Shown: positions 60,101 to 64,000 of the stretch, piece after piece | Layout: every line of letters begins with the position of its first letter | How positions within the stretch are numbered: the first letter of the stretch is position 1 | From: Chrysopilus asiliformis | Lineage: Eukaryota > Arthropoda > Insecta > Diptera > Rhagionidae | DNA length: 64,000 nt | Reading direction: 5' to 3' | Assembly (NCBI GenBank): GCA_964034945.1 | Contig: OZ035963.1 | Location: 62,345,182 to 62,409,181, forward strand | The notes under the pieces: model-generated | Databases searched by the model: none | What the model was told of the DNA's origin: nothing | What the model saw: the letters and a program-made list of their open reading frames with translations, nothing else | Made by a program: the position numbers and the translations under genes

Positions 60101-63100
60101 TTTTTGCATATTCTTAATGTACAACTCTTAGGCACTTGGCACACCGAATACGAATTCGCACCGCATAGCGAAAAAGTTCAAACTTTTCAAGCCATCTTAT
60201 ATTGTATGTAATCTACATGAGTTCTAACTTTGCAGAGACTGCAATTTTGGGGAGACCGCATTGTTACGTAATACAAAATTAGAGCTCATGTAAATGACAT
60301 ATGACATAAGATCGCGTGGTAAATTTGAAATTTTTCGCAATGCGGTGCGATTTCCCATTCGGTGTGCCAAGTGCCTTAACGTTATTTCTCAAAATATTGA
60401 CTCTGTCATGCCCGAATTTTTCCATGCAGTTAGTTTTTTATTTGTCGGTTGTTGTTCTTTATTTCTAGGTAGAGCGACGTAATAGCTATCGAATATGGAC
60501 TGTTCAAAAAGTCCATAATATTCGAAAATAGACCGCTCGAATTTGTGTGTATCGTAAGGAATTGCTCATTTTCTTTTCAATTTTTTAAGAAATTTGAGTA
60601 ATTTAAATTTTTATTAACCCTCAAACGTGTTGTCGCAGTATCCCGGAAACTAAACTTTTGCCTCGGAATTTTCAGCTTTAAACGCTAAAAAAACTGTTGC
60701 TAAAAATGCGAAAAACACCCTACTTCAGCTAAGCATTGCCGTAAATTACGAAAAAAAACTGCCTGTGGCCCATTTTTCAATGATTTTCCACAAAGGTCGG
60801 ATGTATTACAAATTTTCAAGTTGGCCCTGTTATACAAATATAACAGTTTTTTGAGATTTTCTCAAAAACAGTGAATCATATCGAAAATATTATAAAGACA
60901 AAATGTGTTTAGAATATGATTTTACGTAGCTCTTCCCAACATCAAACTCCAATCGAAAACACAAAACACAGCCTATTTAGGGTGAAAGTTTAGTTGTTTT
61001 TACTGTGGCGCATTTTTCAAAAATTTTCCCCAAAGCGGACATGAGATTTGGCCTACCGCATATTTCTCTTTATTATTAATTTTGCTTGCCTTCGTATCTG
61101 TCTGTCTGTTTATTTGTTTTTCTATCAGAGTCAAATCTTGAGCTCTAATTTTGACCCACTTCCTCTCATCCAATTAACTTGAAAATTGACACACACACAC
61201 ACATTACTCCGGCGACAATACAATATTTTCACTCCAATTCCCAAAAGCGGTTAATATAGAATTTTAATCACATTTTAAAATATCCAATAGTTTTTTTCCT
61301 GCGTGTTAGTTTTTCTTACAACAAAACTACGACAAAATCTCACCAAAAAAAACCCCGAAAAAGGCTTCAAAAAACACAAAAAAAATTCTCACCTTAATAT
61401 GACATCATTATGCTGTCTAAATCTATGCTTTCCAGGTATTTTATTCAATGAATGATCGTTTCTTTCCTTTCGGTGTTTAACGCCAGCACTACGAAATGCA
61501 AAATAACTCCTAAAGAACGCCCGAATGATCGCCCAACGGAAAACTGCCACCGGATCGGCGCCGACAAGCTCACGAACGAATGCCATACTGGAGTTTTTCA
61601 AAACGCTTACAATGTCTTGGCGCATTAAATCCAAGTTCTTCTCGCGCATTTCAGCAACCTGGAATGGGAATTTGATATTAGAAAAAGGGATTTTTTTTAT
61701 AAGAAAACGACATTACTTGATATTTGACTTTTCCAGCGTAATGTTTTATAATGAATGCGTTTTCCTTTCGTTGTGGTTTATCGTAGAACTGATTTTCCTT
61801 GTGGACGCTGTTGAATTTCTGTAATAATGCTTCGTTTGTTGCACCGGGGAAACTGAAAGTAGATTGAAAAAATTGTTTAAAAATGTTTTCTGATGGGAAT
61901 TTGAAAATTTGTAGCAAACTCACTTGCATAAATCGTCTAAAATACACAGCAGACCCGTCGGTTTCGACTCAAACAAATGCAGACAGCCAGAATTATCCAT
62001 AAATTCGATATCACGCCATTTTATACCCTCCCGTTTATACTCGTTTTGCTCATATTTGAAGACGTGCTACGGAGATTCACAATATTAGAAATAAAACCAT
62101 GATTTTTTACACAAAAATTCTACCAAATTAAAATAATATTGCAGATGCTCGTTGGCGTAGTTAATACACAATTGTTCAAAGCTATTCTGTGTACCGAAAT
62201 CTTCGAAACCGAAAATATCTAAAACTCCAATCGAATGCCCAGTATGAGGTGTCTGATCCTTATTTAACAGTGCATGATTTACCTGTAAAACAGACAGAAA
62301 TTTCCAGTTTTTTTTATCTCCAAATAAATTTCACTTTCTTACCTGCAACACAATCCAATCGAACAGAGCACCATAAAGACATTTAGCGAGTGCATCCCTA
62401 GCAGCGATCGCTTCCGGTAATTTATACTGCATGACAAGCGTCTCACCGGATGCCTTCACTCGTTTTGATGTCAGTGCGGCCAACAGCGTATCCTGCTTAA
62501 CCTTCAACAGCTCCGATATGAGTGAAACCACGTCCAAGTTCCTTACTTGGACGCTTTCGTCGTGATGATATGTCGATTTCTTCGGAAAGAATTCAACATT
62601 GCCAAGTAATAGAACCGCCGAAAGTACATTAAATAAACGACGTTGCTTTTCCGACGAGAATCCAACCATTTCCATGCTTTGTTTCAATCGAGAAAACTCA
62701 TATTTCTCATCGCAGTTCTCTAGTGTTAGATTTTTCGAGTTAAGGTAGTTGTATTTGTCGGCTGGAAGAAGATGGAGTGCTTCTCGCTCTTGTTCCGTTG
62801 CGCCGGATAGCAAATAGTAGAAGACATGATAGTTTCGCTCATACGGTCCCTGAAATTTGGTGAAAAAAATATTTTAAAAAATTGTGAAAAAGAGAATTTA
62901 TTTTTCTGTTGGTAGCAACAACAAATTTCTCTAATTTATCACAGTTTTAGGCCCTATACAAGGGCATAGCGATGGTTGGTGGCATGCCTTGATATGTTAC
63001 TAAAATTTTCTGACCTTGAAGATTTTTCGGGAGGAAGTTTAAAGACTTTTTTCAGGGGTTTAAGTACAAATTTACAAGTACAAAAACCCGAATCAAAAAT

Positions 63101-63977
63101 TTAATTCCCAGAACATCATGCGCCTAATTCCGGGACGTGTGGTGATCTTACCTTTATGCCATGAAGTAACTCAACAGATCGTCTTTCGTCCTACCCCCCG
63201 CCGTATGTAAATTTGATCCGAATTTCACTTTCAGGCAAGTCCCCACCAAAATAAAATTTCGTTCACTAAAATTAATCCCACCTTTTTTTGTAAACCCGTC
63301 TCGTTTAGCTTTCTGCATTTTTAGAAAAAATGGGCCCAGTTACCACCGAGCGCTTAGACAAATACAAACGAATATGGAAAGACCGGTTGCATTCTACTGG
63401 AAAGAAGCTCAAATCGCGGAGGTTGGTTTTGCAGGGAAAAAAAGAAGATATTCCCAGCGAAACACTCCTGAGAGCATTCTTCACGAGTTTTATCGCCTCT
63501 TCTTATCTCTATTTTTTCCGAAATTCCAAACTATTTCCCTCAAAATCGCCTAGGATGGGGATTTTCCCCTTTTTTCACAAGAAACCGCATTCAGTAAGGA
63601 ACAAAACTTATAGTAAAATTTCTAGTTTTACTTAAAGTTTTGTCTCTCAGGAAATCGTCTCTCTATGAATTTTAGACAAATTTTACCACGACCCTAATTC
63701 GTGAATATAAGGTAACAAAAAGCTTTTAAAAGAATTCTGACCCAATTTTGACTGCTGAGTAAAATGTAAAGCCGATGATGTGAAGAAAATTCGTAAAATT
63801 TCAGTACAAAGCGACCAAGGCAGACCATCTGATTTTCCGGAATCTTTGTGTATGCTCTTCTATAAGAAAACAAAATATTTTTTATTCAAAACCTACCTGT
63901 GAAACAATTCTGCTTTTCTCGAGTAAATATTTTTGTACTACAGCTCCCTGTACCATTCCATTTTCCCTGTAGTTAAC
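52452..63977 (-). CDS. Myo9: Unconventional myosin class IX (motor plus RhoGAP), 3' part of gene, 16 exons
   Basis: Sixteen GT..AG exons join in frame to 2027 residues plus TGA. The protein is an actin-based motor carrying a Rho GTPase-activating tail. In order: motor (1-675) with switch II DIFGFE, an acidic TEDS-site residue (E in SGETLV, 16 before DALAK) that fits constitutive activity, the long class-IX loop-2 insert (about 430-560) and the converter with [17 protein letters not shown]; four IQ motifs (about 699-790) for light chains or calmodulin; a low-complexity linker; C1 zinc finger 1 (about 1198-1245, spacing irregular); C1 zinc finger 2 (1422-1470, canonical); RhoGAP (about 1493-1680) with the arginine-finger loop GIYRKSG; and a Ser/Gly-rich tail ending LDDEPIMV. 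Two C1 domains resemble vertebrate Myo9a. P-loop, switch I and N-terminal extension lie beyond 64000. Confidence 0.95.
54661..54749 (-). CDS. Myo9: Myosin IX exon: first half of C1 zinc finger 2
   Basis: 89 bases, phase 1 in and phase 0 out. It encodes [20 protein letters not shown] followed by LLWPIERGL. With the next exon the finger has spacing H-x12-C-x2-C-x13-C-x2-C-x4-H-x2-C-x6-C, all zinc ligands present. Confidence 0.92.
54818..56247 (-). CDS. Myo9: Myosin IX exon: linker and C1 zinc finger 1
   Basis: 1430 bases, phase 2 in and phase 1 out (donor GTGAGA). Mostly low-complexity linker, then [22 protein letters not shown] and HTKC, forming a C1-like finger with slightly irregular spacing, then a basic stretch (KRSKRLRK) and the helical segment before C1-2. 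Atypical spacing suggests it does not bind diacylglycerol. Confidence 0.92.
56312..56704 (-). CDS. Myo9: Myosin IX exon: neck-tail linker
   Basis: 393 bases, phase 2 to phase 2, so it could be skipped in frame. It starts [18 protein letters not shown] and ends DDTCEIVKK. Asn/Ser-rich with no domain. Confidence 0.88.
56801..56859 (-). CDS. Myo9: Myosin IX small exon after IQ region
   Basis: 59 bases encoding [19 protein letters not shown] and a split Arg codon. The acceptor TTTATTGTAG and donor GTAAGT are both strong. Confidence 0.88.
56927..57285 (-). CDS. Myo9: Myosin IX exon: motor end and four IQ motifs
   Basis: 359 bases. It begins [10 protein letters not shown] (end of the converter/lever junction) and holds four IQ-like motifs beginning [31 protein letters not shown] and [11 protein letters not shown]. 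Confidence 0.95.
57671..57768. mobile_element. MITE-like element, CCCAAGTAGCACAGAAGG family, in a myosin IX intron
   Basis: Starts CCCAAGTAGCACAGAAGGTC with GTCGCGAC inside, and ends GCGACCTTTTATGCTCTTTG-GG. Related to 1646-1752 and 9741-9822. Confidence 0.7.
57868..58051 (-). CDS. Myo9: Myosin IX exon: converter region
   Basis: 184 bases, phase 0 in and phase 1 out (GTAAAT donor). It encodes [20 protein letters not shown] and ends NKQHYQLG. The joined GTTK replaces the usual GKTK/GKTM. Confidence 0.95.
58450..58533 (-). CDS. Myo9: Myosin IX exon: SH1-helix region
   Basis: 84 bases, 28 codons, phase 0 both sides: [20 protein letters not shown] and DDATVIRQ, the conserved F(F/V)(I/V)RCI(K/R)SN block of myosin motors. 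Confidence 0.95.
58607..58793 (-). CDS. Myo9: Myosin IX exon: second part of loop-2 insert
   Basis: 187 bases. A basic loop-2 end ([19 protein letters not shown]) is followed by the return to the motor core, [19 protein letters not shown]. The positive charge fits actin contact by the class IX loop 2. Confidence 0.95.
58857..58983. mobile_element. MITE-like hairpin, ATTCTGATAG family, copy 2, in a myosin IX intron
   Basis: CACCCCGATTCTGATAGTCG and the inverse CACGACTATCAGAAAAGGGG-TG delimit it. The centre TTGTTAGTGCTTTTCTGCCA is the reverse complement of the centre at 48344-48447, while the ends match. Confidence 0.8.
59169..59444 (-). CDS. Myo9: Myosin IX exon: first part of loop-2 insert (possible cassette)
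   Basis: 276 bases, phase 2 on both sides, encoding a Ser/Asn/Gln-rich segment ([14 protein letters not shown] to MARASQIV). The acceptor is TTGCATTAG and the donor GTAAGG. Being symmetric and in a variable loop, it could be skipped without a frameshift. Confidence 0.88.
59598..59710. repeat. 113-nt hairpin in a myosin IX intron
   Basis: The arms 59598-59643 (ATATCTGTGGCAAAAATGCA..CAGGCGA) and 59665-59710 (its inverse with about six mismatches) surround a 21-base loop. The shape is that of a small MITE or a pre-miRNA-like stem. The neighbouring frame 59549-59752 is incidental. Confidence 0.8.
60128..60378. mobile_element. MITE-like element with ~60-bp inverted ends in a myosin IX intron
   Basis: TTAGGCACTTGGCACACCGA with ATTCGCACCGCAT..GCGAAAAA at the left. 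At the right are the inverse AATGCGGTGCGATTTCCCAT and TCGGTGTGCCAAGTGCCTTA-A. The centre has GAGTTCTAACTTT / AAAATTAGAGCTCATG, weakly inverse as well. Confidence 0.8.
61086..61225 (+). repeat. Dispersed repeat, GAGTCAAATCTTGAGC family, in a myosin IX intron
   Basis: TCTGTCTGTCTGTTTATTTG, GAGTCAAATCTTGAGCTCTA, TTTTGACCCACTTCCTCTCA, TTAACTTGAAAATTGACACA and TTACTCCGGCGACAATACAA match the 12712 copy step by step. Confidence 0.7.
61393..61658 (-). CDS. Myo9: Myosin IX exon: motor before loop 2
   Basis: 266 bases. [20 protein letters not shown], then [20 protein letters not shown], very close to vertebrate Myo9. It ends HNDVIL and a split Arg/Ser codon. Confidence 0.95.
61717..61852 (-). CDS. Myo9: Myosin IX exon: motor core
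   Basis: 136 bases. [20 protein letters not shown] and [13 protein letters not shown], the standard myosin HYAG.V.Y block. Confidence 0.95.
61924..62066 (-). CDS. Myo9: Myosin IX exon: motor core
   Basis: 143 bases. [17 protein letters not shown], then [14 protein letters not shown]; corresponds to the region after the relay helix. Confidence 0.95.
62124..62282 (-). CDS. Myo9: Myosin IX exon: switch II and relay helix
   Basis: 159 bases, 53 codons, phase 0. [10 protein letters not shown], then [20 protein letters not shown] and [13 protein letters not shown]; the switch II DIFGFE is intact. Confidence 0.97.
62343..62849 (-). CDS. Myo9: Myosin IX exon: upper 50-kDa region with TEDS site
   Basis: 507 bases, 169 codons, phase 0. 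It starts [17 protein letters not shown], contains [10 protein letters not shown] with glutamate at the TEDS position, and ends [19 protein letters not shown]. Confidence 0.97.
62850..63896 (-). other. Myosin IX intron, 1.05 kb
   Basis: No repeat element recognised. The 101-codon frame at 63330-63635 on the opposite strand has no domain signature. Confidence 0.7.
63897..63977 (-). CDS. Myo9: Myosin IX exon: after switch I (most 5' exon in window)
   Basis: 81 bases, 27 codons, phase 0: [20 protein letters not shown] and KSRIVSQ. The acceptor is TTTTGCAAAG and the donor GTAGGT. The preceding exon with the P-loop is outside the window. Confidence 0.93.
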
Positions 63978-64000
63978 CTTTGCAAAAATAATAAAAAATT

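Larger units (their letters stand above)
59445..61392 (-). other. Largest myosin IX intron in the window (1.9 kb), repeat-bearing
   Basis: Holds the hairpin at 59598-59710, the inverted-repeat element at 60128-60378 and a dispersed-repeat copy at 61086-61225. A possible extra exon is not excluded, but the frames here show no myosin sequence. Confidence 0.75.

Noticed and set aside
1..64000. tRNA or rRNA genes
   Set aside because: No B-box plus acceptor-stem pairing or rRNA-like conserved block was seen; a covariance-model scan could still detect one I missed.

Overview
The window looks like nuclear DNA from an insect or close arthropod relative. Coding exons have balanced composition and canonical GT..AG introns. 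Non-coding DNA is very AT-rich and full of microsatellites, inverted-repeat elements and decayed transposons. Two conserved animal genes can be assembled exon by exon, both cut by the window edge at their 5' ends. I could not identify the species. Class IX myosin is, to my knowledge, absent from Drosophila melanogaster, so a drosophilid is unlikely.

Layout. (1) 1-8278, + strand: the 3' part of an ASPP-family gene (apoptosis-stimulating protein of p53; iASPP/ASPP2 relatives). Five exons encode 914 residues: coiled coil, glutamine/serine-rich and proline-rich middle, an RVSF docking motif for protein phosphatase 1, ankyrin repeats, SH3, and a 14-residue tail in a small last exon. Everything before 1976 is upstream intron. 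(2) 8279-52451: about 44 kb with no supported host gene. It holds one structurally intact D,D34D mariner (21845-23133), several families of short inverted-repeat elements (MITE-like) with recognisable TA or TTAA target duplications, tails of a non-LTR-retrotransposon/SINE-like repeat, dispersed tandem repeats of about 120 bp, simple repeats and long AT-rich stretches. (3) 52452-63977, - strand: the 3' part of a class IX unconventional myosin. Sixteen exons encode 2027 residues: the C-terminal two thirds of the motor with the class-specific loop-2 insert, four IQ motifs, two C1 zinc fingers and a RhoGAP domain. Its first exons, with P-loop and switch I, lie beyond 64000.

The two genes converge on the repeat-rich interval. 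Both connect to actin, polarity and junction biology: ASPP is a PP1-targeting scaffold, and myosin IX is an actin motor that switches Rho off. No functional link between them can be read from the sequence.

I found no tRNA, rRNA, CRISPR or operon-like system, and no clearly new multi-gene system. The most unusual content is the density of near-perfect hairpin elements, above all the 59-bp-arm palindrome at 50572-50700, the TTAA-flanked pair at 38171 and 49441, and an inverted pair 2.9 kb apart at 36208 and 39090.
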